Notes: generated from the sequence alone by a model not told the origin. 64,000 nucleotides of DNA from Canna indica (GCA_034359265.1 CP136896.1:32304001-32368000); one strand, 5' to 3'. Shown: positions 10,232-22,143, numbered from the stretch's first letter. A program made the numbers and translations.

Positions 10232-12789
10232 TGCCACACCCCAACTGAGGGTAGTGTGACCGGCTAGGGCCTAAATCCTACCCTGTAGCCTACTATCTAC
10301 ACTAACATCAAGAAAACCAAGACATATCGACTGAAAGAAAACTCAACATACTTTATAAAAGTTTGCAAGTCACAATATATAAGTTTTTCAAAACAAATAG
10401 AAACATTAACATCAAAACCGAATAGTCAAATATCAAGTTTTACAATTCTTTTCAATTACAACTGTCAGTGCAGAAACAAAACCAACATAACTAGGCACTA
10501 TTCTAAGACTCATGGACGCCGCTACGAGATATGGCACCGCCTCTGCCCTCCAGCTGCACCATGTCGACACCAAGCTACTGCTCATGCTCTGCAGAAATAG
10601 AAATAAACTGTGAGTTCACTTGGAACTCAGTGAGTGGCTCAAATGAACCTCCACATTAGCCTCAGTCATGCATATACATCATATAAGGCAATAAAGGAAT
10701 GTACAAGGAGGTAAAATTTATTTCTAATGCGACTACAGACCCTCAACGGATCCATCAACATCAACTATACATGATAACCTGCTACCTCGGCATATCAAGC
10801 CTTCGACATCCGGCCCTAGGGCCTTCTCATCAAATCATATCCCGGCTACCGCCGTCCCTTCCACATCAAGTAGTATCAAACTGACCATCGGCCATATCAT
10901 CTCAAGATGCAAGCAAACAATCCCAGGCCGTCGACTAGGATGGTCCACTACTCTTCGGACATCGTCTGGGGTTAGGATAGCTAGTCCCACCCAACTGGGG
11001 TATGGGACCTAGCGGGCCCATCGTCGCACCTCTAGACCCAACTGGCCAAGCTGGGCATTGGTCATCTCCGACCTGCTCGCCCCTCGGCGGACCATCTCAA
11101 GCACATTACACAATCAATATCCTAGGGTTTACATATATACAGACATCGGGCCTTTTCCCGTATCTGGCCTATGTCCGGCTATCGGGTCAACAGTTTATGC
11201 CACCCTTTCAATATATATGCACGTACGAGCTCTAAGTTTCCAAAAGTATACAAGCAAACATAGAAGTATTATCGTCTCATAACTAAGTTTCCATAAATAT
11301 GCTATGATCATCTAGTGACGCGTTACATGTTACCTATCCTCCTACACAGTCTTAGGTGAGAATTTCCATGAATCGACCTTGGAATACCATCCGAGAACAT
11401 TTAGGGCAGCATGTATAATCCAAAGAAAAATGTGCAAATATTGTAACATTCATCATATATGACCAGCTATATGACCAATATTGTTTATACATAACAATTC
11501 TTATACTACCGTAGGAATATTAGCACAATAAGGAGCAGCTATCTAGCATGGCAAGGTAGGTAATGAATTTAAATAACATGTATGAAATACAAAACATGGT
11601 AACAATGTCAACATCCAAAGTTTAAGGATCTAATGCTAAGTATGGTTACAAAACTAGCATTTCTACAATTCAAAATCAATTAAGCTACTTGCTAAGTTTG
11701 GTGTTCTTCCTAAGTATTGTCATATCTTTATGTGTGATCCTTAAAATCATTAAATTTCCATCTAAAGCAAGTCTCTCCTCCTCTCCCTGACCTTGGCCGA
11801 ACCATGAGCAAGGAGGAACTTGCTCGGCCAAGGTCCTTGGGGTAGCTAGGAAAAGAGGGAGGAGACTCTAGGTATACCTTTACCTCTTCAATTCCGCATA
11901 CAATTTAAATACCAATGAACTACTTAATCTTCCCCTCACCCTTGGCCGAACCCTCTTCATGAGTTGTAGGGTTCATTCGGCCACATCAAGGGACTTTAGA
12001 GAGGGCACACTTCATAACACGCGAGATGTTCAAAGGAACTACACCAAAACAGTGATATAAGGTCATCTAAGGGCCTTCTTGCTGTCAAGGGAATCGGGGA
12101 AAATTTCGGCATGACCTTTCCCCTTTTCCCTTGACTCGGCAGCCCCAAGAACATGCAAATCGATGAGTAAAATAGTGAGAGCCGACAAGAAACTTCATAA
12201 AATAGTGGACACATGTCGTTGAAATCATGGATCGTCTGAAAAATCGCGAGAACTCAACCTATCATCTTGGGTTCAGCCACCCGCCTCCCCCAAACCTTTT
12301 AAACATTAACCACTCACCTAGATCGCCAAGAAACAAGGATCCGGTGACGATGACTTGAGATTTTCCGGAGACGACGTGAGTTTCGGATCGATCCAAGCCC
12401 CCAATCCTCCTCCTTGCTCCTTCTCCTCTTCTACCTTGTGGCCTTGTGCGACTCAATGGGTGAGTCCACGGCTGCCATAAGGGAAATTTTATCCCCTCAA
12501 CCATCTTTCCAAAGATGGCCTCAAGGCTCACTTCAGTCATACCCGGAACTCGACTTAAACCCAAACTCGACTTGGGTTCCGACTCAACCCATAACATGAC
12601 TCGAGTTAACTTAATTTAAGGTATGATTTCATAAAAGGAAAGTTAATTATCCAAATAGACTTCATGATCCATTAGCCGAGTCATACCTTTTCACTCGAGG
12701 TGATCTTGAAGCTCGACTCGACTACCCCCGGGTTCGACGCGCTGCACCAAAAAAGATTTTTATATTAGTAAACTTTTCCGGGTCTTACA
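10232..12789 (-). repeat. G1 3' LTR (2558 bp)
   Basis: On the minus strand it starts TGTAAGACCCGG and ends GGGGTGTGGCA. The end is shared with the 5' LTR remnant at 17188-17311. No genes are present. Two strong hairpins lie inside: GACCTTGGCCGA (11789-11800) pairs with TCGGCCAAGGTC (11824-11835), with an inner gagcaag/cttgctc stem, and a second lies near 11944-11983 (tggccgaaccct against agggttcattcggcca). Confidence 0.85.
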
Positions 12790-12803
12790 ACCTTCCCCAC
12801 TTA
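12790..12803 (-). other. G1 polypurine tract
   Basis: On the minus strand the purine-rich CTTAAGTGGGGAAGG lies directly before the LTR start TGTAAG. It would prime plus-strand DNA synthesis. Confidence 0.7.
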
Positions 12804-12927
12804 AGGGAAATTCGACCTCGAATTTACTTGAATAACAAGGAGTTACTGGCTCCTCGAACAAGGAAGGGTAGCGCTCTCTCATGTCCTGCTCTACCTCCCA
12901 TGTGGCCTTTTGCCTGGAATGATGCTC

Positions 12928-15704
12928 CTATCTGACCTTGATCAGGGGAATTTCTTTGGACCTTAGCTTCCTGATCTGGCAGTCAAGAATCTTTACCGGC
13001 CTTTCCTCGAATGAGATGGCCGAATCTACCTCGATAGAAGAGGGATCGATCAAATGCAAATCATCTTTTACATACTTTCTCAACATGGATACATGGAAGA
13101 CCGGGTGCACTCTGCTCAGGCTAGGAGGCAATGCCAGTTCATAGGCCACTTCGCCCGTTCGCTTGAGAATGGGAAAAGGTCCAATGTATCTAGGGCTCAG
13201 CTTCCCCTTCTTCCTGAACCGAACCACGCCTTTCATAGATAGGCCTTCAGGAATACTAAGTCACCCTCTGCAAATTCTAATTCCCTGGCCTTTCTGTCGG
13301 CATACATTTTCTGTCGATTTTGAGCCACCAGCAATCTTTCCTTAATGACCTTTACTTTTTCTACAGCCTGCTCAACCAGATCGGGGCCCACCATGAGTGA
13401 TTCCCCTGCTTCGAACCAGCCCACTGGGGGACCTGCACCGCCGCCCATACAAGGCCTCAAAAGGAGCCATGCCAATGCTATTGTGATAGCTATTGTTATA
13501 GGTGAATTCGATCAACGGTAGGTGCCTCTCCCAGCCATTTGCTATATCCAGGACTTGCCTGCGCACCTCAGCCATGTTTGGTTCTACTATTCGGTCTCTG
13601 AACCTCAGTACACCTTCTGAGTCCAATCTAAAACCGTTCTCTGCATCACCTCATTGCACCAGGTCCTTGGTCAGTGCACAAAAGGCATCTTCCCCCTGCG
13701 CGGCACGCAGCATGTCCACCAGCGTGAACTGTACCCGCAGATGGGCCATCAGGGCACCTGAAGCTGACACTGATAAGGTTGCACCCCCATCTAGGCATAA
13801 AGCCAACTCTCGAGCTAGAGGCCTCCGCTTAGCTTCCAAATGGGCCAAACTGCCCATGGACTTTTTGCTCAGCGCATCTGCTACCACATTTGCATTCCTT
13901 GGATGATACATAATGGTGCAATCATAGTCCTTTAGGAGCTCCAGCCACCTCCTCTTCCTGAGGTTCAGCTCCTTTTGGGTAAGCAAGTACTGGAGACTAT
14001 TGTGATCTGTGTAGATTTCACAAGTCTCCTCGTACAAGTAGTGCCTCCAAAGCTTCAGTGCAAAGACTACTGCTGCTAATTCTAGGTCATGCATCGGATA
14101 GTTCTTCTCATGAACTTTCAACTGGCGGGATGCATAAGCAATCACTCTACCATACTGCATCAAGACGCAGCCCAGACCAACCCGAGAGGCATCACAGAAA
14201 ACCACAAACCCTCCTGAGCCGGAAGGTACAGCCAACACGGGTGTAGATGTCAAACATGCCTTGAGCTTTTGGAAGCTCGCCTCGCATTTGTCATCCCAAA
14301 CGAATCTAACATTCTTCTGGGTCAACCGAGATAGAGGGGTTGTAATTCTCGGGAAATTCTCCACAAACTTCTGGTAATAGCCGGCCAACCCAAGAAAACT
14401 GCGGACCTCAGTCACACTAGTCGGCCGCTTCCAGTTTTGAACCACTTCAATCTTGGCAGGATCTACCCTTATTCCTTCCTTGGACACTACATGGCCCAAG
14501 AACCCTACACTTTCCAACCAAAATTCACACTTAGAAAATTTGGCAAACAAGCGGTGCTCTCTAAGGGTTTCCAGGACCATCCTCAGGTGCTTAGAGTGCT
14601 CTTCCTCACTCTTGGAATAAACCAGAATGTCGTCAATGAAGACGATCACAAAGCTGTCTAGGTACTCCTTAAATACCCTGTTCATTAGGTCCATGAAGGA
14701 AGCAGGTGCATTGGTTAGGCCAAAGGACATCACTAGGAACTCATAGTGACCGTAGCGAGTCCTAAAGGCCGTCTTTGGAACATCGCAGTCCCGGATTCCC
14801 AACTGATGGTATCCGAACCTCAGATCTATCTTTGAAACAAATCGTCTATCCTCGGTAGTGGGTAGCGATTCTTAACAGTCACCTTGTTCAGCTGCCTATA
14901 ATCAATGCACATGCGCATCGACTCATCCTTCTTCTTCACGAAGAGAACCGGGGCACCCCAGGGTGACACACTCGGCCGGATGAATCCCAGGTCTAGCATT
15001 TCCTACAATTGCACCTTTAGCTCCCTGAGTTCGGCCGGTGCCATCTTGTAAGGGGGAATGGAAATTGGTTTCACCCCGGGCTATAGATTAATGCAAAAAT
15101 CAACTTCCCTTTTGGGTGGCAACCCTGGCAATTCCTCGGGAAACACATCAGGGAATTCACAGACCACGGGGTTCCGCTGACATATTTTGCTTCACCTTCT
15201 TCCTCCTCGGCCACGGATACAAAGGCCAGGAAAGATTGGCAACCACCCCTAAGCAATTTGCGAGCCTTTAGGGCTGAGATGACCCCTATCGACTTGCTAC
15301 CTCCCTCTCCGAGGTGAACTACGGCAGCCCAGGCTTATTAAACATGACTGCTTTGGCTCTACAGTCCAACATTGCAAAATGGTCTGCCAGCCAATCCATG
15401 CCAAGGATGACATCAAGCTCAAGAGTGGGTAGGAGTGTCAAATCTGCACTCAGCACATGGCCACAAATGAGCACTTCACACCCTTGATAAATTGAGTTTG
15501 CTAAGATTGCATCGCTCGTAGGCGTTGATACCATCAATGGCCCATCAAGCATAGAGGGTGTCATTGGCAACTTTGCAGCAAATATGGCAGACACAAATGA
15601 GTGCGTGGCACCCAGATCAAATAATACATATGCAGCAGACGAACATACTAAAATAGTACCTATCACCACTGCTTTAGAAGCCTCTGCCCCGTCACGGTTC
15701 ATAG
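12928..15704 (-). pseudogene. G1 protease-RT-RNase H-integrase, defective
   Basis: The pol polyprotein copies element RNA into DNA and inserts it. Protease (15319-15702) has LFDLGATHSFVS, where the usual catalytic Asp-Ser/Thr-Gly reads Asp-Leu-Gly. RT (about 13900-15060) shows [47 protein letters not shown] and the FIDDILVYS active site. A small deletion with a frameshift joins DDLF to [11 protein letters not shown] near 14860. RNase H has [13 protein letters not shown] and [10 protein letters not shown]. Integrase is gutted: EVRRQVL runs straight into DIANGWERHLPLIEFTYNNSYH near 13555, so the catalytic core is gone. The C-terminal chromodomain-type tail remains at 12928-13236. Confidence 0.85.
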
Positions 15705-16971
15705 CATATACCCGCGCAGGCGGCCTCTCTAAATGACTGATCTGTGGTCCTTTACTCTGAGTCTGCCCTCTCTAAGCTACTGACTCTACTGACATAGGTG
15801 CTTTCCCCCTAGACTGCTCAGTCTTCTGACCAGTTCCCTCAGGACAGTCCTTCTTGAAATGCCCAACTCGACCGCACTTGAAGCAAGCATTAGTGCAGTT
15901 AAGGCAGGACCCCCAGTGCCTCCGATTGCAGCTGCCACTCTGTGGCGCCTCCTATCTCTGAGAACAACCTCCTAACACTGCTGGCCTCACTGACCCGGTC
16001 CCTAGGTCCCCACGGCCCCGGTTGCCATTCTACCCCCGGCTTTGCTGCTGATCTGCTGTGGGCATTGCCACCTCGGAGTGCCAAGGTTGACTACCGGAAC
16101 CCTGTGACCGAAACTTCTTCTTAGCTGGCCCGTCATTTCTCTCGAACGACACCAAAGCTTATTTTCACAGGGCTTCATCCACTATCCGAGCCAGTGTAGA
16201 TTCCTCGGTGTAATGAATAAGCCTGCCAATTTGTGGCCTCAATCTTGCCACGAACCTCTTGACCTTGGCGGTCTCAGACGCCACTAGGGTGGGATGGTAC
16301 TTGGAGAGATGATTGAACTCCATCTCATACTCCGACACTGTCATGCCTCCAGCTTGGCGCAACATCTCAAAATCATGAACGCGCTTGTCACGGACACTCA
16401 TGGGTAGGTACTGCTCTTCCACAGCCACCCGACATTCCTCCCATGCGGGAGGTGGTGCACTAGCTGCCCTGCGGGCCTTCCAAGTTTGTAGCCAGACCTT
16501 TGCCGGTACCCTCATCTGAAGACCGACCATACGAGTAGCCGCCTCTAATGAACATCCCAGTTTCATGCATAGCTCGTAGAAATCCCCTAGAAATTTTGTC
16601 ACTTTCATCTGACGATCTGTTCTAGTGAACTCAAGCGGCTTCAGGGTGACAAAATTTGCATAGTTGGGGCCCACGGGGTTTTGCCCACTACTGCTGCCAC
16701 TTGCCACTTTTGGCACCACTGAAACCACGGACACGGGCTGTGGCGGTGGCTAATGAGACTGCAGCTATTACATTTGCTACTGCATTTGTTGTCTCAGTTC
16801 CTGCTCCTTATGGAGCGCCTCAGTCAATTGGTTCACCTGAGCCTGCAGTAGAACAATCGTTGACTCTTGCCCCTGTCCCTCAAACAGTTCTCTATCCCTG
16901 CCCCGGGCCTGGCCTCGACGTTCTGTCGAGTTACTGCCACTGCCGCTCAAAGTAGCATATTGAGCATCCAT
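15705..16971 (-). pseudogene. G1 gag
   Basis: The capsid protein begins at the ATG at 16971 (MDAQYATLSGSGS). A Gln/Glu-rich helical stretch (QAQVNQLTEALHKEQEL) is next, then a retrotrans_gag core with FVTLKPLEFTRTDRQMKVTKF, MRVPAKVWLQTWK, VAVEEQYLPMSVRDKRVHDFEML and MTVSEYEMEFNHLSKYHP (16165-16734). A CCHC zinc knuckle, CFKCGRVGHFKKDC, lies near 15840-15885. Several stops separate these blocks. Neighbouring pol lies in the same direction. Confidence 0.8.
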
Positions 16972-17171
16972 TTCACTATCACAAGAAAGAAAAGAAGTTG
17001 CATGTCATATAAGAAATTCTCAACACAAGCTCTTTAAATTACTAACCGCATGGTGCGTTGAGTGCAGGAGTGGTCGCCCAATCTCGTAGCATAACTATAT
17101 CGTAAGTCGGCACGCTAGCATATGCCGCATACGGTACCCAACACTGAGTCATAGACAAGACCTAACCTAGT

Positions 17172-17311
17172 GCTCTGATACCAACTTTGTCACACCCCAA
17201 CTGAGGGTAGTGTGACCGGCCAGGGCCTACATCCTGCCCTGTAGCCTACTATCTACACTAACATCAAGAAAACCAAGACATATCAACTGATAGAAAACTC
17301 AACATACTTTT
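17172..17311 (-). other. G1 primer binding site and 5' LTR remnant
   Basis: Plus-strand gctctgatacca (17172-17183) is the complement of the tRNA-iMet primer site TGGTATCAGAGC. After a short gap the LTR end starts at 17188 and is nearly identical to 10232-10355. Similarity stops abruptly at about 17311, after actcaacatactt, so over 2.4 kb of the 5' LTR is missing. Confidence 0.8.
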
Positions 17312-17821
17312 CTCAATTGTTACATTTGAGTTCTGGGGAGAGCTGCAAACTAAACATGTGGCAGGAAACAAAACATGAGCTCTAGGTAAGATACCTTCAT
17401 CATAGAAGAATCATGCAAATTAAATTGAGAATATATGTTGCAAACCTTTGCTGACACTGCGTCCAAGATTATTGTTCTGTTTCAGGGGATCCACAATATT
17501 CTCATATACCTTGTCAAGAAATCAAAGTGTACAGAGCCCACCAATTTGATTGAATGATATGTCCACTACAATATTCTCAACAATGCATTTAACAAGTTTA
17601 ATGTGCCACAATAAATCCTACCATCAGTTTTCAAAATCTGTAACCACAAGAGCAAGTATAAGAAAATTATTTGTGATGTTTGTCTCCTGTTATAAGATTT
17701 GTAACTGGAAACTCCGAAATGAAAATTTTGAGGATAGAAACATGAAAATTGTGAAGGTGTTACTAGTAGAAACTATACTATGACAATTTATATGTAAATA
17801 TGATCAATAAAAAGGCACATA
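17312..17821. other. Unassigned AT-rich stretch
   Basis: About 510 bp between the truncated G1 LTR and a Copia-A LTR. It matches nothing else in the window that I can see. The ORF at 17550-17783 has no recognisable motif. It could be remaining CACTA sequence beyond the G1 insertion, unique flanking DNA, or another decayed element. Confidence 0.4.
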
Positions 17822-18728
17822 TTCTTGGCCTAAGGTTTTCAACCTTGGTCTTAATCTTGGTTTCGATGATAAAAAAATGGAACTAATGATTTCATGGAGA
17901 ATTATTTTCAGATTCAACATCGGTTAGCGCACAACGTCCCCGACCGGAAAAATTAGAGAAATCAGAGAAATCGGCAAGGACGGTCGTCAACACTTGGATT
18001 TCGTCGGGAAGATAGAGTTTAGGTTTAGGGTGTCTAGAATGAATATGTAATTCTCTTTTATGATGCAAAGAACCCAAAAACCAAACCCGAAATCTAAAAC
18101 CCGAACTGAAGAAAGAACCCGACTGAAACTCAATGATAGAGTACATGTACAATAGGTAGAGTACAGGTACAATAAGTATACTTTGGTTTGATTATTGTTC
18201 CATTAGTTGTTGTATTTTGTTGTTTATTTTATTGTATTTGAACTTGTGTGAACCTAGATTGCTAGGTTTGATAGATTGGGTGGTAGCCTTTGTGTTTGAG
18301 GCATAAGTCCATCGGGTAGATTGATTTACTAGGATTAATGATTGTTGTACCTTAGGGTTTGAGGTGGAAGAGTGGTCTCGGTAAGAAGGAAGAGACTTCC
18401 AGGTATGGAAGTGCCTTAGGTTGAGAACGGAGACTCTTCGGTGTAAAATCCTCATTGTAAAGAAACACTCATAATCTAGTAAAGTCAAGTTTGGAAATCC
18501 TAAGTGGGGTGCTTAGGTAGTCGAGGCATTGGGGCCGAACCACTATAAATCAAAGTGTTAGCATTGTTTCCTTTACGTATTGAATTTCTTATTGTTTATC
18601 TTGCTTCTGCTTGCTACTCAATTTGTGAATTGCCTAAGTAGTTTAAGAAACATTTAAAATCGGAATTAGGCGAAAAGATTAGTAAATACACTATTCACCC
18701 CCCTCTAATGTACGCCATTTCACCAACA
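17822..18728 (+). repeat. Copia-A LTR, shortened
   Basis: Plus-strand LTR beginning ttggcctaaggttttcaacc and ending ccatttcaccaaca at 18728. It contains the family words ggtcttaatcttggtt, agagtttaggtttagggtgtct and attggggccgaaccactat. At about 900 bp it lacks the middle part (with the GTCGAC cluster) present in 1.6-1.7 kb copies; the join is near 18135-18180. No primer site follows, so it is a solo or broken LTR. No clear target duplication is visible. Confidence 0.75.
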
Positions 18729-19083
18729 GCTTTGAGCAGTTAAAATCTGCTCACTGATTATGTGTTCGATAACACACTTTATTTCGGAAATAAATAAATA
18801 AAGAAATATTGGGGTGAAATAAATGGAAATGTTTCAAAAAATTTTTCATTCCACCTCTTATAACTTCATGAAGGCTAATTTATGTTGATTCCCTCAATTT
18901 TCGACCGAAGTCTTGAAGTTTTTGAAGTCCGCACGTGTGCCCCCTTTTATTGAAGTTTTGGTTTCACACCCCAATTAAAATTCAGGCGTTGCAAGTTTTT
19001 CTTCTCCCTCTCGAGTAGTAACCGGCGACGAGTAAATCTCCACTCTCATGTCCTTTCAACTGCTCTCACCTTATAAATACAAG
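18729..19083 (+). other. B3 leader before the 3' ORF
   Basis: Non-coding sequence with tgtgttcgataacacacttt, and a ggggtgaaat block that aligns in inverse orientation with 40440-40590 (B2) and 33540-33680 (B1). It is probably the untranslated region between pol and the 3' ORF in this family. Confidence 0.6.
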
Positions 19084-20354
19084 ATGGCCGGAGCAAAAAG
19101 GAAGAAGGGGTTTGTGAGAAAAGTTATGTATCGATGGCCAAGAAGATGCAGTCTTCAAACCCCACTGGGAAGACTGAACCAACTATTACTGTGCCTCCTT
19201 CTGAGGAAATGTCACCTCCTCCTCCTCCTCCTCCTCCTCCTGCTCAAGGTCACAAGCTGAGGAAGAAATTAGGAAGAAGATCAACCGATCAACCCTTGAA
19301 GATAAGTGAAAGAGGTATGACTTCAAAAACCTCCCAATCTCCTTCTAGGATTTTTGTTGTTGAGGGGGAGAAAGTTTCGACTGAGGGGGAGACAAAAGAG
19401 GATGTCTGTTTACCTTGTGGATGTTGATGCTTCGAGAAAAGAGGACATTGATATAAATGTGCCAATTTCTTTTCCAGTGGAAACTGGTCTTGTCTTTGAT
19501 ATTAATATTGATGTTACTAATGATCTTGACTCAATTCCAATCAAGACTGGTCCATCTTTTGTTTCTACAGATTTTGGTTAAAATGATCAAGAAGAAGTGG
19601 TCGGACCTATACAAGATAGTGGTGTCAATAGTTCAGGCTGTTCACAATCAGTCTCAACTCCGAATATCACAGTTGAAATTGCCAAAGTAGTTCTTGTGAG
19701 TGAGCACACACAAGCTCCTACAATACTAGTTGGAAATATATTAGAAGCAGTTAAAACTACTTGTACTGCATCAATAGCAGTTGAAACTGCTACACCTAGC
19801 AATGAAGTAGTTAAGACTGTTGATGTTGATTCTGCTATTGGAACTTTCTCACATGCACCTATTGCTGATCAAGTACCAGTTTCAAAAGGAATGGACCTGA
19901 ACAAAACCCCTGCTGATGAATCTGATCCTACAATTCCTGAAGCCCCTACTCCACAGAAGAAAGGGTCCTCACCTAGTCATGACTTGGCTGCCACAACAAA
20001 GAAAAAGAAGAAGTTGTCAAGTCAACCTGGCATGAAGAGAAGTTCTAAAAGAAAGATGTCTGTTAAGACAAACCTTTTCTTTGGAGAAATTGTCCATCTG
20101 GAGACTGAATTAAGAGAGTCAAAGAAGAGGAAACACAATCCCGAAGTATCAAGAGAAAAGAAAACCGTTGCTTCTCCTGAACAAAGAAAGTCGACTATCT
20201 CCAAGAAGAAACATTCTAAGTTAGGAAAGAAAGTTGAGAAGAAAATTACAATCAGCAAATTTCATAAAGGACTGCTCTCTAATGATCTTTTTCCTCTATT
20301 GAAGGCACTACAGTCAAGAGGTATAATTTCCCAAAGACTACTTGATTTAAAACA
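19084..20354 (+). pseudogene. B3 3' ORF (env-position, Transposase_32-like), N-terminal part
   Basis: It starts at ATG 19084 (MAGAKRKKGFVRKV); the same start context exists at 40209 in B2 and 33287 in B1. Visible parts are a basic N-terminus, a Pro run (19209-19242) followed by QGHKLRKKLGRR, a Ser/Thr/Val-rich low-complexity middle, Lys-rich patches (KKKKKLSSQ, SSKRKMSV, KKKHSKLGKKVEKK), then KFHKGLLSNDLFPLLKALQ at about 20257-20320. Frameshifts occur near 19120 and 19425-19590. B1 cuts it after the codons for RLLDLK. I see no signal peptide or membrane span, so an envelope role is unsupported; the Lys-rich blocks suggest a nuclear protein. Confidence 0.7.
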
Positions 20355-20676
20355 TGACAATATATGTCTTTTAGGAAACTTCTGTTAAGGGGCAGTTGAA
20401 TAGGAAGTTGCAACTGCTACTAATTGTAAAGTAAGAACCAAAACAAAAAAACACATGCAAAGACAAGAGGTTTGTTTATGCAGTTTAGTGACAAACCTGT
20501 TACCTAATCTATGGGGCACTCACCAAACAAAAACACAGTCCACTCTCAATAAGTACAAAATAAGTCATCTGGATTTCACACCCGAAATCCGACTACAGTA
20601 CTACAGTGAATTGGAAATAACAAAAATACTATTTGTTATTACAAGTAAATACCAACTTGCCTCTCTATGACATCCC

Positions 20677-22143
20677 TATTGTGTGAAATCCGACACTAGA
20701 AAGGGGGTTGAATAGTGTCTGTCCCCTTTTTCAATATTTTCTTCTTACTCAAGAAAAATTAAAAGCTTTACTTAATGCAATTGTTTCTTAATGGTGAATA
20801 TGATCAAATATAAATAGCAATGATAGACAAGCAAATAAGCAATGCAAACAAGAGTAGTTATAGTGGTTCGGCCAACTGCCTACTCCACTACCTTGGCTCC
20901 TCATCACGGATTTCTAACCACTACTTGGTAGAATCTATGTTTCCCTTTGAATACAACGAGGACACCCTTCTCACCACTCTGAGAACATCTCAATCCTATT
21001 CACCTAGGCAAAACACAATCCTATAAAGTCACTCTAAGTATTTCCTAGCAGACCTAGCAGCTATCTCAATTAGAGAACAAGTTTACAATAAATGTCAAAT
21101 ACAAAGGAAAGAGCTTTAAGAATTAAAATGAACCAAGACTCCTTTCCACCGCCTTCACGTCTCCAACTTGCAAGAAGATGGTCTTTGAAATGCAGCAAGA
21201 TTGAAGAAGCAAGAATCAGCGCCTGAAGTGAGTTGTCAACGAAGCAGAGGGCGCGTGCAGCAGTTCACTCTTTTGAAGGCTTAAGAAACTTCTTTAATTG
21301 CTCAACAAAAGTTCTAAGAAGAAATAAAGAAGTTAGGTGAGGGGTATTTACAACCCCTCACTCGAACGGCCCGTTCAACGGTTAAAAAAATAGCCGTTGA
21401 AGCCGTTTGGTCGCTGGCCAATCGATCGGTCGGTTGATCGACTGATCGACCGCCAATGCGACCGCTGGCTATATGAGAGAGCTCGATCGATCGACGGGTT
21501 GACCGACGGGTTGACCGACGGGTTGACCGGCTGATCAAAAAGTCCCGATCCCACATTCAACCGACCAGTCGATCAACCGAATCACTGGAACCGGGGTCAC
21601 GCGATAGGCTATCTCCAATTCGGTCGATCTATTGGTCGACCGCTAAGCATTCTGCCAAGATTTCGCCTCGATCAGTCGATCGACCGGTCGACCGACGAAG
21701 CCTTGAATGGCTACTGCCATATTTTATCATCATTCGGTCGACCGACCGATCGATCGAACGGCTGCTTAGCAGAATACTGCATTGTTCGGTCGACGGACCG
21801 GTCGACCGAACTCAGGCTGAGGCTAACTTCTTTATGGATTTTTACATGCCCTTTTTTATGGGTTTAGTTACCTAGTTTCAACTTGGATAACTTTACAATT
21901 ATGGCTTGGGATACACTTATCCTAGGGGTATATCACATGAATTCTACTTGATCTAAGCCCTAGCCTTTCTTCGACATTTTCTTCTTCCGTTTCTTTGACG
22001 ACCTTTTCTTTCGTCTCATTTGAACGGACTTGGCATGCTTATCGCAACCTCAACCTGAACTCAAAACTTCACGCTTGGATTAAATACATGTTTGTTATCA
22101 TCAAAATAAAGATCAAGGCTTAAGAGAGACCCTTAAGCCAACA
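20677..22143 (-). repeat. Copia-C 3' LTR
   Basis: 1467 bp, TGTTGGCTTAAGGG to TTTCACACAATA on the minus strand. It keeps about 40 bp (ccttggctcctcatcac region near 20893) missing from the 5' LTR, and has a triple gacgggttgaccg repeat near 21493-21530. Its TATA equivalent reads tttacaa (mutated) at 21348-21354. A GTCGAC/CGATCG palindrome cluster spans about 21417-21805. Confidence 0.85.

Larger units (their letters stand above)
10232..17311 (-). mobile_element. Ty3/gypsy element G1 (chromovirus, Tekay/Del-like), 5'-truncated
   Basis: Minus-strand gypsy element. The complete 3' LTR is 10232-12789, flanked on the left by acctt. A polypurine tract (12790-12803), a single gag-pro-pol reading direction (12928-16971), a tRNA-iMet primer site (17172-17183) and only the last 124 bp of the 5' LTR (17188-17311) follow. 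The order protease, RT, RNase H, integrase and a C-terminal tail with [15 protein letters not shown] then [19 protein letters not shown] matches chromoviruses of the Tekay/Del type. Loss of most of the 5' LTR and an integrase deletion make it defective. Confidence 0.85.

Noticed and set aside
11002..11282. Overlapping ORFs with Pro/Ser-rich text
   Set aside because: They lie inside the G1 LTR and have no domain evidence.
13502..13906. 134-codon plus-strand ORF
   Set aside because: It is antisense to G1 RNase H and integrase coding sequence on the minus strand.
16656..16955. 99-codon plus-strand ORF
   Set aside because: It is antisense to the N-terminal part of G1 gag.
17550..17783. Candidate host gene in the 77-codon ORF
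   Set aside because: No motif, no splice context and no match to anything recognisable; length is within chance for AT-rich sequence.
17189..18728. Right terminus of the CACTA element
   Set aside because: I looked for a TGTAGTAGTG-like end here and did not find one, so no 3' end is annotated.
21400..21810. Possible CRISPR-like or satellite array
   Set aside because: The GTCGAC words are irregularly spaced, have no constant spacer length, and recur within LTRs of plant retroelements.
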